Positions 12,434 through 22,751 of a DNA stretch of 64,000 bases are shown piece after piece. The DNA is from Azorhizobium caulinodans ORS 571. Lineage in GTDB: Bacteria > Pseudomonadota > Alphaproteobacteria > Rhizobiales > Xanthobacteraceae. The translations under genes were made by a program, and so were the position numbers. Position 1 is the stretch's first letter; the number at the start of each line of letters is the position of its first letter. The notes below the pieces were generated by a model. That model did no database searches. It had not been told where the DNA came from and saw only the letters and a list, made by a program, of their open reading frames with translations. Where the stretch lies: assembly GCF_000010525.1 (NCBI RefSeq), contig NC_009937.1:1927501-1991500 (forward strand). Reading direction: 5' to 3'.

Positions 12434-13435
12434 ATGGCTCTTCCTGACTACTCCATGCGTCAGCTCCTGGAAGCTGGCGTGCACTTCGGCCACCAGTCGC
12501 ACCGCTGGAACCCCAAGATGTCGCAGTACATCTTCGGCGTCCGCAACAACATCCACATCATCGACCTGTCGCAGACCGTGCCGGCGCTGCATCGCGCGCT
12601 GCAGGCCGTGTCCGACACCGTGGCCCAGGGTGGCCGCGTGCTGTTCGTGGGCACGAAGCGTCAGGCGCAGGACCAGGTGGCCGATGCCGCCCGCCGCTCC
12701 GCGCAGTATTATGTGAATTCCCGCTGGCTCGGCGGCATGCTGACCAACTGGAAGACCATTTCCAATTCGATCGCCCGCCTGAAGAAGCTGGAAGAGATGC
12801 TCTCCGGCCCCGAGCAGGGCGGTTACACCAAGAAGGAGCGCCTGACGCTCTCCCGTGAAAAGGAGAAGCTCGAGCGCGCCCTCGGCGGCATTCGCGACAT
12901 GGGCGGCCTGCCCGACCTGCTGTTCGTGATCGACACGAACAAGGAAGACATCGCCGTGAAGGAGGCCCAGCGCCTCGGCATCCCGGTGGCGGCCATCCTC
13001 GACACCAATTCCGATCCGGACGGCATCACCTATCCGGTTCCGGGCAACGATGACGCCGGCCGCGCCATCCAGCTCTATTGCGACCTCGTCGCCCGCGCCG
13101 CCATCGACGGCATCGGCCGTGGCCATGTGGACCTCGGTGTGGATCTCGGCGAGACCGAGGCCCCGCTCTCCGAGGGCCTGCCGGCCGAGCCGAGCCTGTG
13201 GTCCACCTTCGAGCCCCTCTCCGGTCCCCGCGGCGTTGCCGACGACCTGAAGAAGCTCACCGGCGTGAGCCCCGAGATCGAGCAGAAGCTGAACGACCTC
13301 GGCGTGTTCCACTTCTCGCAGATCGCCGGCCTCGACAGCGTCGATGCCCAGCGCGTGGGCGAGGAAGTGGGCCTGCCGGGCCGCGTGGACGGCTGGATCG
13401 CCCAGGCCAAGGAGTTCTCCGCCGAGGCGGAGTGA
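12434..13435 (+). CDS. rpsB: 30S ribosomal protein S2 with C-terminal HhH-like extension
   Basis: Structural protein of the small ribosomal subunit. The S2 core (residues 1 to about 230) is canonical: [39 protein letters not shown] and [25 protein letters not shown]. The protein is 333 residues against about 240 in Escherichia coli; the extra part from about residue 268 ([20 protein letters not shown] and onward) reads like a double helix-hairpin-helix module of the kind found in many small HhH proteins. Such long S2 proteins occur in relatives. A GGAGA ribosome-binding site lies 5 bases before the ATG. It heads the rpsB-tsf-pyrH-frr cluster. Confidence 0.96.
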   Translation: MALPDYSMRQLLEAGVHFGHQSHRWNPKMSQYIFGVRNNIHIIDLSQTVPALHRALQAVSDTVAQGGRVLFVGTKRQAQDQVADAARRSAQYYVNSRWLGGMLTNWKTISNSIARLKKLEEMLSGPEQGGYTKKERLTLSREKEKLERALGGIRDMGGLPDLLFVIDTNKEDIAVKEAQRLGIPVAAILDTNSDPDGITYPVPGNDDAGRAIQLYCDLVARAAIDGIGRGHVDLGVDLGETEAPLSEGLPAEPSLWSTFEPLSGPRGVADDLKKLTGVSPEIEQKLNDLGVFHFSQIAGLDSVDAQRVGEEVGLPGRVDGWIAQAKEFSAEAE

Positions 13436-13538
13436 TCCCTTAAAGGCCTTTTGAGTTCTGGTTTAGGGGCGCAGCCCCGGCGGCCGGTCTGGGAAACACT
13501 CAGGCCGGCCGTGGTATGAGAAGAAGAGGAAGCTGAGC

Positions 13539-14462
13539 ATGGCCGCGATCACTGCAGGGCTCGTGAAGGAACTGCGCGACAAGACCGGCGCCGGCATGAT
13601 GGACTGCAAGGCGGCGCTCACCGAGAACAACGGCGACATCGAGGCCGCCATCGACTGGCTGCGCAAGAAGGGCCTTGCCAAGGCCGCCAAGAAGGCTGGC
13701 CGCGTGGCCGCCGAGGGCCTCGTCGCCGTCGAGTCGTCCGGCCACTATGCCGCCGCCATCGAGGTGAACGCCGAGACCGACTTCGTCGCCCGCAACGCCG
13801 ATTTCCAGGCGTTCGTGCGTGAGGCCGCCAAGGTGGCCCTCAACACCGACGGCTCCATCGAGGCGGTCGCCGCCGCCCACTTCCCGGGCGAGAGCGTCAC
13901 CGTCGCCGATAAGCTGGCCACCCTGATCGCCACCATCGGCGAGAACATGACGCTGCGCCGCTCGGTGCGCCTCACGGTCTCGGCCGGCGTGATCGCCACC
14001 TACGTGCACGGCGCCGTCTCCGAGGGGCAGGGCCGCATCGGCGTGCTCGTGGCGCTCGAGTCGCAGGGCGACGTGGAGAAGCTCTCCACCCTCGGCCGCC
14101 AGATCGCCATGCATGTGGCCGCCCTCAACCCGCTGGCGCTCGACGCCTCGGGCATCGACGAGGCGACCATCGCCCGCGAGAAGGCCATCCTGCTCGAGAA
14201 GCATCAGGGCAAGCCGGCCAACGTGCAGGAGAAGATCGCCGAGAGCGGCATGAAGACCTACTTCAAGGAGGTCACCCTCCTGGAGCAGCCCTTCGTGCAT
14301 GACGGCTCCAAGTCGGTCGCTCAGGTGCTGAAGGAGAACGAGGGCTCGGTCGGCGCGCCGATCACGCTCAAGGGCTTCGTGCGCTATGCCCTCGGCGAGG
14401 GCATCGAGAAGGAAGAGAGCGACTTCGCGGCCGAGGTCGCTGCTGCGGCTGGCCAGTCCTGA
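13539..14462 (+). CDS. tsf: Translation elongation factor Ts
   Basis: Nucleotide-exchange factor that regenerates EF-Tu-GTP. The 307-residue protein opens with a UBA-like domain ([19 protein letters not shown], a family signature), followed by [17 protein letters not shown] and [10 protein letters not shown] at about residue 80, then the dimerisation region. A good ribosome-binding site (AGGAAG) precedes the ATG. It lies 103 bases after rpsB, the usual order. Confidence 0.97.
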   Translation: MAAITAGLVKELRDKTGAGMMDCKAALTENNGDIEAAIDWLRKKGLAKAAKKAGRVAAEGLVAVESSGHYAAAIEVNAETDFVARNADFQAFVREAAKVALNTDGSIEAVAAAHFPGESVTVADKLATLIATIGENMTLRRSVRLTVSAGVIATYVHGAVSEGQGRIGVLVALESQGDVEKLSTLGRQIAMHVAALNPLALDASGIDEATIAREKAILLEKHQGKPANVQEKIAESGMKTYFKEVTLLEQPFVHDGSKSVAQVLKENEGSVGAPITLKGFVRYALGEGIEKEESDFAAEVAAAAGQS

Positions 14463-14485
14463 CCGCCGGCGAAGGCGAAACGGCA

Positions 14486-15202
14486 ATGCCGGGCCTTCCC
14501 TATCCACGCATCCTGGTCAAGGTCTCGGGCGAGGCCTTGATGGGATCGGAACCGTTCGGGCTTCATCCCCCGACGGTTGCCCGCATCGCCCGCGAACTCG
14601 TAGCCGCGCGTGAGCTCGGCTGCGAGGTGGCGGTGGTCGTGGGCGGCGGCAACATCCTGCGTGGCGCGCGGGTGGCGGGCGAGGATCTCGACCGCTCCAC
14701 CGCCGACCACATGGGCATGCTGGCCACCGTGATGAACTGCCTGGCGCTGGAAGCGGCGGTGGAGGCGGCGGGCCAGCCCGCACGCACCATGTCCGCTATT
14801 CCGATGCCGACGGTGTGCGAGCCCTACGCCCGCCAGCCGGCCCAGCGCCACCTGCGGCGCGGCCGCGTCGTGCTTCTGGCCGGCGGCACCGGCAATCCGT
14901 ACTTCACCACGGATACGGGCGCCGTGCTGCGCGCGGCGGAGCTCGACTGCGACGCCGTGCTCAAGGCCACCAATGTGGACGGCGTGTACACCGCCGACCC
15001 CAAGACCGACCCGACCGCCACCCGCTACGAGCGTATCACCCACGATCAGGCCCTGGCCTATGATCTCAAGGTGATGGATGCGGCGGCCTTCGCCCTTGCC
15101 CGCGAGGCGTCGCTGCCTATCATCGTGTTCTCCATCCGCGATCCGGGCGCCATCGTGGCGGCGGCGCAGGGAGAGGGGCGCGTGACGGTGGTTTCTCCCT
15201 GA
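14486..15202 (+). CDS. pyrH: Uridylate kinase (UMP kinase)
   Basis: Phosphorylates UMP to UDP for pyrimidine nucleotide and sugar-nucleotide synthesis. The 238-residue hexameric-type kinase has the amino-acid-kinase fold: [10 protein letters not shown] at the N-terminus, [11 protein letters not shown], the [15 protein letters not shown] segment, [11 protein letters not shown] and [12 protein letters not shown]. It lies 23 bases after tsf and probably belongs to the same transcript. Confidence 0.96.
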   Translation: MPGLPYPRILVKVSGEALMGSEPFGLHPPTVARIARELVAARELGCEVAVVVGGGNILRGARVAGEDLDRSTADHMGMLATVMNCLALEAAVEAAGQPARTMSAIPMPTVCEPYARQPAQRHLRRGRVVLLAGGTGNPYFTTDTGAVLRAAELDCDAVLKATNVDGVYTADPKTDPTATRYERITHDQALAYDLKVMDAAAFALAREASLPIIVFSIRDPGAIVAAAQGEGRVTVVSP

Positions 15203-15460
15203 GGTTCGATGCGCGGCTGGTGACGGGCTTGAGGCCCGCGCCGGCCGCGTTCGCGTTGCCGCCGGGCGATCGCCGGAGGATCATCGTCGGGTGATCTTGG
15301 GGTTTCGCGGCGGCGGGCTGCGATCGGATCACCCTTGACAGGGATGCCGGACGCGACCCATTCCAGCCTCGGTTTTCTGCAGGATCGGCGGCGCGCCGCC
15401 ACCTCCCGCACCAGTCGCCGGCGCGTCCGTCGCGCCGCGAGAATACGATAGAGGACAGCC

Positions 15461-16021
15461 ATGACCACCGCCTTCGACATTGCAGACATCAAGCGCCGCA
15501 TGGCCGGTGCCGTTACGTCCCTGAAGCAGGAACTGGGTGGTCTGCGCACCGGTCGGGCCTCCGCCAGCCTGCTGGAGCCGATCACGGTGGATGCCTACGG
15601 CGCCAACATGCCGCTGGCCCAGGTGGCCACCGTCTCCGTGCCCGAGCCGCGGCTGCTCTCGGTGCAGGTGTGGGATCGCGGCATGGTCAATGCCGTGGAG
15701 AAGGCGATCCGCGACAGCAACCTCGGCCTCAACCCCAACACCGAGGGCCAGACCCTGCGCATCCGCATCCCGGAGCTCAATGAGGAGCGCCGCAAGGAGC
15801 TGGTGAAGGTCGCCCACAAATATGCCGAGGCCGCCCGCGTCGCCGTCCGCCATGTGCGCCGCGACGGCATGGACCTGCTGAAGAAGCTGGAAAAGGACAG
15901 CGCCATCAGCTCCGACGACATGGAGCGCCTGTCCAAGGACGTGCAGAAGGCGACCGACGAGACCATCTCCGAGGTGGATCAGACCCTCGCCCACAAGGAA
16001 AAGGAAATCCTCTCGGTCTGA
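15461..16021 (+). CDS. frr: Ribosome recycling factor
   Basis: Splits the post-termination ribosome together with EF-G. The 186-residue protein has the complete family length: [20 protein letters not shown] near residue 30 and the conserved [17 protein letters not shown] near residue 105, with the C-terminal helical arm. A GAGGA ribosome-binding site precedes the ATG. The 258 bases between pyrH and frr contain no gene; a TTGACA at 15335-15340 might be a -35 element, but no matching -10 box stands out, so a separate frr promoter is only possible. Confidence 0.96.
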   Translation: MTTAFDIADIKRRMAGAVTSLKQELGGLRTGRASASLLEPITVDAYGANMPLAQVATVSVPEPRLLSVQVWDRGMVNAVEKAIRDSNLGLNPNTEGQTLRIRIPELNEERRKELVKVAHKYAEAARVAVRHVRRDGMDLLKKLEKDSAISSDDMERLSKDVQKATDETISEVDQTLAHKEKEILSV

Positions 16022-16052
16022 GAGCGGTTTCGGCTTGGCGGGGGAGCGGCCC

Positions 16053-16829
16053 ATGTCCCGGGCAGATGGCGTGCAAGACAGCGTCCCGGAGGCCGGTTCC
16101 CCGTCCTGTCCGGCGGGCGTGCCCGTCCATGTGGGCATCATCATGGATGGCAACGGCCGCTGGGCCACCTCGCGCAAGCTGCCGCGCGTGGAAGGCCATC
16201 GGCGCGGGGTGGAGGCGCTGCGCCGCTGCGTGCGCTCCGCCCGCGAGATCGGCATCCGGTTTCTGACCATCTACAGCTTCTCGAGCGAGAACTGGTCGCG
16301 CCCGGTGAGCGAGATTTCCGAGCTCATGGGCCTGCTGCGCCGCTTCCTGCGCCATGACCTCGCCGAACTGCACGCCGCCAACGTGCGCGTGCGCATCATC
16401 GGCGAGCGCGCCTCGCTCTCCCGCGACCTGTCCGCCATGCTGGACGAGGCCGAGGCGCTGACCGCCGCCAACACCGGCCTCACGCTCGTTGTCGCTTTCA
16501 ATTACGGCAGCCGGCAGGAGATTGCGGAAGCCGCAGCCCGCCTTGCGGCGGAGGTCGCCGCCGGCACGCTGCGTCCGGAAGAGATCACGGCCGACCTGCT
16601 GGGCAGCCGCCTTCTCACGGCAGGCATCCCCGATCCCGACCTCATCATCCGCACCAGCGGCGAGCAGCGGCTTTCCAACTTCCTGCTGTGGCAGGCTGCG
16701 TATGCGGAACTTGTCTTCCTGCCCATCTACTGGCCGGACTTCGACCATGCGGCGCTGCTCGGGGCGCTTCAGGAATATGCCCGGCGCGACCGCCGGTTCG
16801 GCGGACTGACCGCCCGCACCGGCAGTTGA
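16053..16829 (+). CDS. uppS: Undecaprenyl diphosphate synthase (cis-prenyltransferase)
   Basis: Makes the C55 lipid carrier for peptidoglycan and surface polymers by adding isopentenyl units to farnesyl diphosphate. The 258-residue protein has the catalytic Asp in [10 protein letters not shown] (about residue 34), FSSENWSRP, and the C-terminal [15 protein letters not shown] signature that binds the diphosphate. I chose the ATG at 16053 because GGGGGAG precedes it; a TTG at 16035 would add six residues. The next gene follows within 6 bases. Confidence 0.95.
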   Translation: MSRADGVQDSVPEAGSPSCPAGVPVHVGIIMDGNGRWATSRKLPRVEGHRRGVEALRRCVRSAREIGIRFLTIYSFSSENWSRPVSEISELMGLLRRFLRHDLAELHAANVRVRIIGERASLSRDLSAMLDEAEALTAANTGLTLVVAFNYGSRQEIAEAAARLAAEVAAGTLRPEEITADLLGSRLLTAGIPDPDLIIRTSGEQRLSNFLLWQAAYAELVFLPIYWPDFDHAALLGALQEYARRDRRFGGLTARTGS

Positions 16830-16834
16830 TCCCC

Positions 16835-17644
16835 GTGGTCATTGGACCGGACCTCAAGCAGCGCACGCTGTCAGCCATCGTGCTCGCCCCCGTGGTTCTC
16901 GCGACCACCGTCTTCGGCGGGCTGCCTTTCCTTCTGCTCTGGACGCTCGCCGGTACCGGCGTTCTGCTGGAATGGTGCGGGGTTGCGCGCCTCAGCCCCC
17001 GTGTGCCTTATCTCGCCATCGGCTTTGTGGTGATCGCGGCCTGCGCCGGCCTGAAGGCGGTGGGGCTGCCCGAGAGCGTGCCGCTCGTCCTTCTCGTCGG
17101 CCTTGCCGTCTGCGCCCTGCTGGTACGGCCGCGCCTGTGGGCGGCGCTGGGCCTCGTCTGTGCCGCCGCCTGCGCCTTCCCCGTGGTGGTGCTGCGCGGC
17201 GACGATCAGGTGGGCCTCCTCAGCGTCTTCTTCCTGTTCGCGGTTGTCTGGGGCACCGACATCGGCGCCTATTTCACCGGCCGGATCGTCGGCGGACCGA
17301 AGCTCTGGCCGCGCCTCTCGCCCAACAAGACCTGGTCCGGCGCCATCGGCGGCGCCGTGTTCGGGACGCTGGCGGGCACCGGCGTCGCGCTGGCGGGCGG
17401 GCTGCTCTTCTCGCCCGTGCTGTTCCTCATCGGCCTTCTGCTGAGCGTGATCTCGCAGTCGGGCGATCTTGCGGAATCGGCCTTCAAGCGCGCCTTCGGC
17501 GTGAAGGATGCCGGCTGGCTCATTCCCGGACACGGCGGCATTCTTGACCGGCTCGATGGCTTTGCCGCCGCCGCGCTGGCGGCGCTCGTGATCGCCGTGC
17601 TTCACGGCGGCCCGACGCCCGCCGCCGGTCTGCTTCTCTGGTAG
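16835..17644 (+). CDS. cdsA: Phosphatidate cytidylyltransferase (CDP-diacylglycerol synthase)
   Basis: Integral membrane enzyme that makes CDP-diacylglycerol from phosphatidate and CTP, the branch point for phospholipid synthesis. The 269-residue protein has about seven or eight hydrophobic segments and the C-terminal family signature SAFKRAFGVKDAGWLIPGHG followed by GILDRLDGF. The start is a GTG at 16835, five bases after the uppS stop. An upstream ATG in the same frame lies deep inside uppS and gives a cysteine- and arginine-rich leader that is unlikely to be real. Confidence 0.93.
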   Translation: MVIGPDLKQRTLSAIVLAPVVLATTVFGGLPFLLLWTLAGTGVLLEWCGVARLSPRVPYLAIGFVVIAACAGLKAVGLPESVPLVLLVGLAVCALLVRPRLWAALGLVCAAACAFPVVVLRGDDQVGLLSVFFLFAVVWGTDIGAYFTGRIVGGPKLWPRLSPNKTWSGAIGGAVFGTLAGTGVALAGGLLFSPVLFLIGLLLSVISQSGDLAESAFKRAFGVKDAGWLIPGHGGILDRLDGFAAAALAALVIAVLHGGPTPAAGLLLW

Positions 17645-17653
17645 GACATTGCC

Positions 17654-18823
17654 ATGACTTCGGTTTCCATCCTCGGCGCCACGGGTTCGGTCGGCCGCAG
17701 CACCGTCAGGGTGCTGGAGGGGGAACGGGAGCGGTTCCGGGTGGAGGCGGTGGCGGGTGGTCGTGATGCGGCCGGGCTCGCCGAGCTTGCCATCCACCTC
17801 GGGGCCAAGTTCGCCGCCGTGGCCGATGATGCGGCCGGTGCCGAGCTGAAGGCCCGGCTCGCCGGCACGGGGATCGCCTGCGGCGCCGGCCGGACGGCGG
17901 TGCTTGAGGCGGCGGCGCGGGATGCGGATATCGTGGTGGCGGGCATTTCCGGCATTGCGGGCCTTGAGCCGACCGTCGCGGCGTTCCGCGCCGGCCGGCG
18001 GATCGGCGTCGCCAACAAGGAATGCCTCGTGGCCGCCGGTGCCTTCTTCACGGCCGAGGCGGAGCGGGTCGGGGCGGAGATCTTCCCCGTCGATTCCGAG
18101 CACAATGCCATCTTCCAGGCCCTGTCCGCGGGGCCGCGCGCGGCCGTGGAGAAGGTGCAGATCACCGCGTCGGGCGGACCGTTCCGCACCGCCCCGCGCG
18201 AGGCGATCGCCAAGGCCGGGCCGGCGGCGGCGCTGAAGCACCCCAACTGGTCCATGGGGGCCAAGATCACCATCGATTCGGCCACGCTCATGAACAAGGG
18301 GCTGGAACTGATCGAGGCGCACCACCTCTTCGGCGTGCCGCCGGAGCAGCTCGAGGTGATCGTCCATCCCGAATCCATCGTCCACGGTCTGGTGGCGTTC
18401 GAGGACGGGTCGGTGGTGGCGGTGCTCGCCATGCCCGACATGGCCCTGCCCATCGCCCATTGCCTCAGCCATCCCGGCCGTCTGCCCACCACGTGCCGGA
18501 AGCTCGACCTTGCCGCTCTCGGCCGCCTCACCTTCGAGGCGCCGGATCTCGACCGCTTCCCGTGCCTGAGCCTCGCGCTGTCCGCGCTGGGGGAGGGGGG
18601 GGCGGCACCGACGATCCTCAACGGCGCCAATGAGGTGGCGGTCGCCGCCTTCCTCGAAGGCCGCATCGGCTTCTACGGAATCAGTGCCATCGTCGAGGAA
18701 ACGCTGGCGCTGGCGACGCGCGGTGCGGCACCCGCATCGGTTGCCGAGGCGCTGCAACTCGACGCCGAGGCGCGGCGCATTGCCCTTTCCCTCTTGCCTA
18801 AGTTTGCCGCAAAGGCATCCTAA
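17654..18823 (+). CDS. dxr: 1-deoxy-D-xylulose 5-phosphate reductoisomerase
   Basis: Second step of the MEP isoprenoid pathway, NADPH- and metal-dependent, supplying units for UppS. The 389-residue protein begins with the nucleotide-binding SILGATGSVGRSTVRVL, then ANKECLVAAG, the metal site PVDSEHNAIFQAL (about residues 145-157), SGGPFR, HPNWSMGAKITIDSATLMNKG, and the C-terminal helical domain with NGANEVAVAAFLEGRI. It lies 9 bases after cdsA with AGGA as ribosome-binding site, so it belongs to the same operon. Confidence 0.97.
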   Translation: MTSVSILGATGSVGRSTVRVLEGERERFRVEAVAGGRDAAGLAELAIHLGAKFAAVADDAAGAELKARLAGTGIACGAGRTAVLEAAARDADIVVAGISGIAGLEPTVAAFRAGRRIGVANKECLVAAGAFFTAEAERVGAEIFPVDSEHNAIFQALSAGPRAAVEKVQITASGGPFRTAPREAIAKAGPAAALKHPNWSMGAKITIDSATLMNKGLELIEAHHLFGVPPEQLEVIVHPESIVHGLVAFEDGSVVAVLAMPDMALPIAHCLSHPGRLPTTCRKLDLAALGRLTFEAPDLDRFPCLSLALSALGEGGAAPTILNGANEVAVAAFLEGRIGFYGISAIVEETLALATRGAAPASVAEALQLDAEARRIALSLLPKFAAKAS

Positions 18824-18936
18824 AGGCAGGGTCAGGCATGCCTCGGCGGTTATGACGGGGTGTGCCTGGATGCGGATCGGCGGCCGACGGCGGGCGCGGG
18901 ACGCGTTCGGCGCCGCAGGCCGCGAGCAAGGACGGG

Positions 18937-20085
18937 ATGATGGACGTGTTGTCGGGACTGGGTTCCATGGGACATTCCCTGCTGGGATATGTGATCCCCT
19001 TTCTCTTCGTCCTGACGCTGGTCGTCTTCTTCCATGAGTTGGGGCACTTCTGGGTGGCCCGCCGGGCGGGCGTCCGGGTTCTGACCTTCTCCCTCGGCTT
19101 CGGTCCGGAACTCTTCGGCTTCAACGACCGCCACGGCACGCGCTGGCGCCTCGCCGCGATTCCCCTCGGCGGCTTCGTGAAATTCTATGGCGACGAGGAT
19201 GCCGCCTCGACGCCTGATCCGGTGAAGCTGGCGCAGATGTCGCCGGCCGAGCGGCGGCAGAGCTTCTTCTACCAGCCCCTGCGCTGGCGCGCGGCCATCG
19301 TCGCGGCGGGCCCGGTCGCCAATTTCATCCTGGCGATCGTCATCTTCGCCTTCGTCTTCATGGTGTTCGGCCGGCAGGTGAGCTCGCCGCGCGTCGATCA
19401 GGTGGCGCCCTCCAGCGCCGCCGAGCGGGCGGGCTTCAAGGCGGGCGACCTCATCCTCACCATCGACGGCACGCCGGTGGAGAGCTTCTCCGACATGCAG
19501 CGCATCGTCGGTTCCAGCGCCGGCAGCCCGCTCACCTTCAAGGTGGATCGCGGCGGCGCGCCGGTGGAACTGTCCGCCACGCCGGAAATGCGCGAGGTGA
19601 AGGACGCCTTCGGCAATGTCCACCGCATGGGCATGCTCGGCATTTCCCGCTCGCTGGCCGCCGCCGACGTGGTGACCCGCCGCTACGGCCCGGTGGAAGC
19701 CGTGGCCATGGGCGCGCAGGAGACCTGGTTCGTGGTCGCCCGCACCTTCGATTATCTGGGGGGCCTCATCTCGGGCCGGGAATCGCCCGATCAGCTGGGC
19801 GGGCCCATCCGCATCGCCCAGGTATCGGGGCAGGTGGCCACCTTCGGCTTCGGCGCTCTTTTGTCGCTGGCGGCCGTTCTGTCGGTGTCGATTGGACTTC
19901 TTAACCTCTTTCCCATCCCGCTGTTGGATGGGGGGCATCTCCTGTTCTACGCTGTGGAGGCAGTTCGCGGGCATCCTCTGAGTCCGCGGGCGCAGGACAT
20001 TGGCTTTCGCATCGGCCTCGCCATCGTGCTTATGCTCATGGTGTTCGCCACCTGGAACGACGTGGTCCATATCGCCACCATGTGA
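18937..20085 (+). CDS. rseP: Site-2 intramembrane zinc metalloprotease RseP
   Basis: Inner-membrane protease that cleaves membrane-embedded substrates such as anti-sigma factors and signal-peptide remnants. The 382-residue protein shows the zinc motif HELGH in a first membrane helix (about residue 34), a single PDZ domain (around SSAAERAGFKAGDLILTIDG), and the second active-site motif LLDGGHLLFY in a C-terminal helix. Escherichia coli RseP has two PDZ domains; one is common in alphaproteobacteria. Two adjacent ATGs (18937, 18940) follow AAGGA; the open frame continues upstream but without a start of similar quality. It lies directly before bamA, the usual order. Confidence 0.94.
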   Translation: MMDVLSGLGSMGHSLLGYVIPFLFVLTLVVFFHELGHFWVARRAGVRVLTFSLGFGPELFGFNDRHGTRWRLAAIPLGGFVKFYGDEDAASTPDPVKLAQMSPAERRQSFFYQPLRWRAAIVAAGPVANFILAIVIFAFVFMVFGRQVSSPRVDQVAPSSAAERAGFKAGDLILTIDGTPVESFSDMQRIVGSSAGSPLTFKVDRGGAPVELSATPEMREVKDAFGNVHRMGMLGISRSLAAADVVTRRYGPVEAVAMGAQETWFVVARTFDYLGGLISGRESPDQLGGPIRIAQVSGQVATFGFGALLSLAAVLSVSIGLLNLFPIPLLDGGHLLFYAVEAVRGHPLSPRAQDIGFRIGLAIVLMLMVFATWNDVVHIATM

Positions 20086-20254
20086 GTCCCCACAGGGGCT
20101 CGTGGCGTTGGCGCAACGGTCGCGGGAAAAGCGGAAGCCTTTGTTGGGGCGGGCGTTTGCAGTGCACGGAAAAGGCTGTAAAAGCGCCTCGAAGGTGGAG
20201 AATCCGGGGGTGCGCCCCTGGGTTGAGAACAACGAATTCAAGGTTGCGCGCCAT

Positions 20255-22681
20255 ATGACTGCTCCGGCACGGGTGTTCGTAAAACTGGCCGCCGTCCTCG
20301 GCATCGCTTTCGCGACCGCGGTGACGACGACCGCCGGATCAATGGTGGTGGCCTCGCCAGCAATGGCGCAGTCGGCTTCCATCGTGGTGCAGGGGAATCG
20401 GCGTGTGGACGCCGATACGATCCGCTCCTACTTCAATCTCAAGCCCGGCGAGGGCCTGACCTCCGCGAAGATCGACGATGGTGTGAAGGCGCTCTATGCG
20501 ACCGGCCTCTTCGCGGACGTCCGGGTCTCGCAGCAGGGTGGCCGCACCGTCGTGACGGTGGTCGAGAACGAGGTGATCAACAAGATCGCCTTCGAGGGCA
20601 ACAAGAAGATCAAGGACGAGCAGCTCTCCGGCGAGATCCAGTCGAAGGAGCGCGGTCCCTTCTCCAAGGCGCTCGTGCAGGCTGATACCCAGCGCATCGT
20701 CGATCTCTATCGCCGCACCGGCCGCACCGACGTGAAGGTCAACCCGGTCACCATCGACCGCGGCAACGGCCGCGTCGACCTCGTCTTCGAGATCAACGAA
20801 GGCGAAAAGACCGGCGTGAAGGACATCAAGTTCGTCGGCAACAAGGCCTTCTCGGACTGGAAGCTGAAGGACGTCATCTCCACGACGACCACCAACTGGC
20901 TGTCCTTCCTGAAGTCCACCGACGTCTATGACGCCGACCGCGTGAACGCCGACCAGGAACTGCTGCGCCGCTTCTACCTGAAGAACGGCTATGCGGACTT
21001 CCGCATCGTGTCGGCCTCCGCCGAGCTCGATCCGGGCGGCGCCGGCTACGTCATCACCATCGTCCTGGACGAGGGCGCGCAGTACAAGTTCGGCAAGGTG
21101 GATGTGGTCTCCAACATCCGCGACGTGCCGGCGTCCAGCCTGCGCAACGCCCTGCGCGTGAGCGACGGCCAGATCTACAACGCCGAACTCGTCGAGAAGA
21201 CGGTCGAGAACCTGACCATCGAGGTGTCGAAGAGCGGCTACGCCTTCGCCCAGGTGCGTCCGCGTGGCGACCGCGACTTCGAGAACAAGCGCATCAACGT
21301 CACGTTCGTGGTCGAGGAAGGCCCGCGCGTCTACGTCGAGCGCATCGAGATCCGCGGCAACACCCGTACCCGTGACTGGGTTATCCGCCGCGAGTTCGAT
21401 ATCGGCGAAGGCGATGCCTACAACCGCGTCCTCGTGGACCGCGCCGAGCGCCGCCTGAAGAACCTCGGCTACTTCAAGACCGTGAAGATCACCAACGAGC
21501 CGGGCTCCGCGCCCGACCGCGTGATCCTCGTGGTGACCGTGGAAGACCAGCCCACCGGCGAGTTCTCCATCTCCGGCGGCTACTCGACGGCGGACGGCTT
21601 CATCGGCTCGGTCTCGCTGGGCGAGAAGAACTTCCTCGGCCGCGGCCAGTACGTCAGCATCTCCGGCTCTCTCGGCCAGTACTCGCAGGGTGCCCAGTTC
21701 TCCTTCACCGAGCCGTACTTCCTCGGCTATCGCGTGGCGGCGGGCTTCGACCTCTACTGGAAGGAGACTTCGGCGAACTCGTACACGGTGTATGACAGCC
21801 AGACCATCGGCGGCGGCGTCCGTCTCGGCCTGCCCATCACCGACGAGGTCACGCTGGCTCTGCGCTACAACCTCTACCAGCGCGAGCTGAGCCTCCCGAA
21901 CTGCACGACCTTCTATGGCACCGCCCTCACCGCGCAGAACTGCGGCGTGTCCTGGGCGATCATCGAGGCCGTGCAGCAGGGCCAGACCATCACCTCCGTG
22001 GTGGGCTACACCCTCTCGTTCAACGGGCTCGACAGCAACATCAACCCGACCAGCGGCCTCTATGCCGAGCTGAAGCAGGACTTCGCTGGTCTGGGTGGTG
22101 ATGTGAACTTCGTTCGCACAACCGGCGATGTCCGCTACTACTATCCGCTGATCTACGACTCGATCCTGTTGCTGCATGGTCAGGCTGGTTACGTCTCCGC
22201 TTGGGGCGGCAAGGACCTCCAGATCATGGACAACTTCTTCATGGGTCCGAATCTGGTCCGCGGCTTCGCGCCCTCCGGCATCGGTCCGCGCGATCTGGCG
22301 AACTACAACCAGGATGCCCTCGGCGGCACGACCTACTGGGGTGCTTCGGCTGAAGTGCAGTTCCCGCTCTCCTTCCTGCCGAAGGATGTGGGCATGAAGG
22401 GCGCCGTCTTCTTCGACGCCGGCTCGGTCTATGGCTACACCGGCCCGACCACCTTCGCTTCCGCCGGAACGGCCAACTTCACGGTCTGCCCGTCGAACAG
22501 CCAGAACAAGATGGGCGCCATCTGCGTGGCCGACGACAACGTCATCCGTACCTCGGTCGGCGCCAGCTTGATCTGGCAGTCGCCCTTCGGTCCGCTGCGC
22601 TTCGACTATGCCTGGGCGCTGACGAAGGCCTCCTACGACGACCTGCAGGCGTTCCGCTTCTCCGGCGGCACCAAGTTCTGA
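20255..22681 (+). CDS. bamA: Outer membrane protein assembly factor BamA
   Basis: Central component of the machine that inserts beta-barrel proteins into the outer membrane. The 808-residue protein has a signal peptide ending at SPAMAQ (about residue 40), five POTRA repeats (starting at SIVVQGNRRVDADTIRSYF), and a 16-strand C-terminal barrel with VRGFAPSGIGPRD typical of the lid-lock loop region and a final phenylalanine (GGTKF). I chose the ATG at 20255 because it puts the signal peptide at the N-terminus; the frame stays open for 85 codons upstream, overlapping rseP, but that stretch has non-coding codon use. Confidence 0.95.
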   Translation: MTAPARVFVKLAAVLGIAFATAVTTTAGSMVVASPAMAQSASIVVQGNRRVDADTIRSYFNLKPGEGLTSAKIDDGVKALYATGLFADVRVSQQGGRTVVTVVENEVINKIAFEGNKKIKDEQLSGEIQSKERGPFSKALVQADTQRIVDLYRRTGRTDVKVNPVTIDRGNGRVDLVFEINEGEKTGVKDIKFVGNKAFSDWKLKDVISTTTTNWLSFLKSTDVYDADRVNADQELLRRFYLKNGYADFRIVSASAELDPGGAGYVITIVLDEGAQYKFGKVDVVSNIRDVPASSLRNALRVSDGQIYNAELVEKTVENLTIEVSKSGYAFAQVRPRGDRDFENKRINVTFVVEEGPRVYVERIEIRGNTRTRDWVIRREFDIGEGDAYNRVLVDRAERRLKNLGYFKTVKITNEPGSAPDRVILVVTVEDQPTGEFSISGGYSTADGFIGSVSLGEKNFLGRGQYVSISGSLGQYSQGAQFSFTEPYFLGYRVAAGFDLYWKETSANSYTVYDSQTIGGGVRLGLPITDEVTLALRYNLYQRELSLPNCTTFYGTALTAQNCGVSWAIIEAVQQGQTITSVVGYTLSFNGLDSNINPTSGLYAELKQDFAGLGGDVNFVRTTGDVRYYYPLIYDSILLLHGQAGYVSAWGGKDLQIMDNFFMGPNLVRGFAPSGIGPRDLANYNQDALGGTTYWGASAEVQFPLSFLPKDVGMKGAVFFDAGSVYGYTGPTTFASAGTANFTVCPSNSQNKMGAICVADDNVIRTSVGASLIWQSPFGPLRFDYAWALTKASYDDLQAFRFSGGTKF

Positions 22682-22751
22682 TCGTCGTTACATCGGTCCA
22701 TCACGGGCGTCGCCGGCTGAGGCCGGCGGCGCCCGAACCACATTTTAGGTC

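Noticed and set aside
16871-18757. A 628-codon minus-strand frame across cdsA and dxr
   Set aside because: It spans two real genes and their junction, and its translation is charged and low in complexity.
20339-22177. A 612-codon minus-strand frame inside bamA
   Set aside because: Antisense of a beta-barrel gene; the plus-strand frame has signal peptide, POTRA repeats and the terminal aromatic residue.
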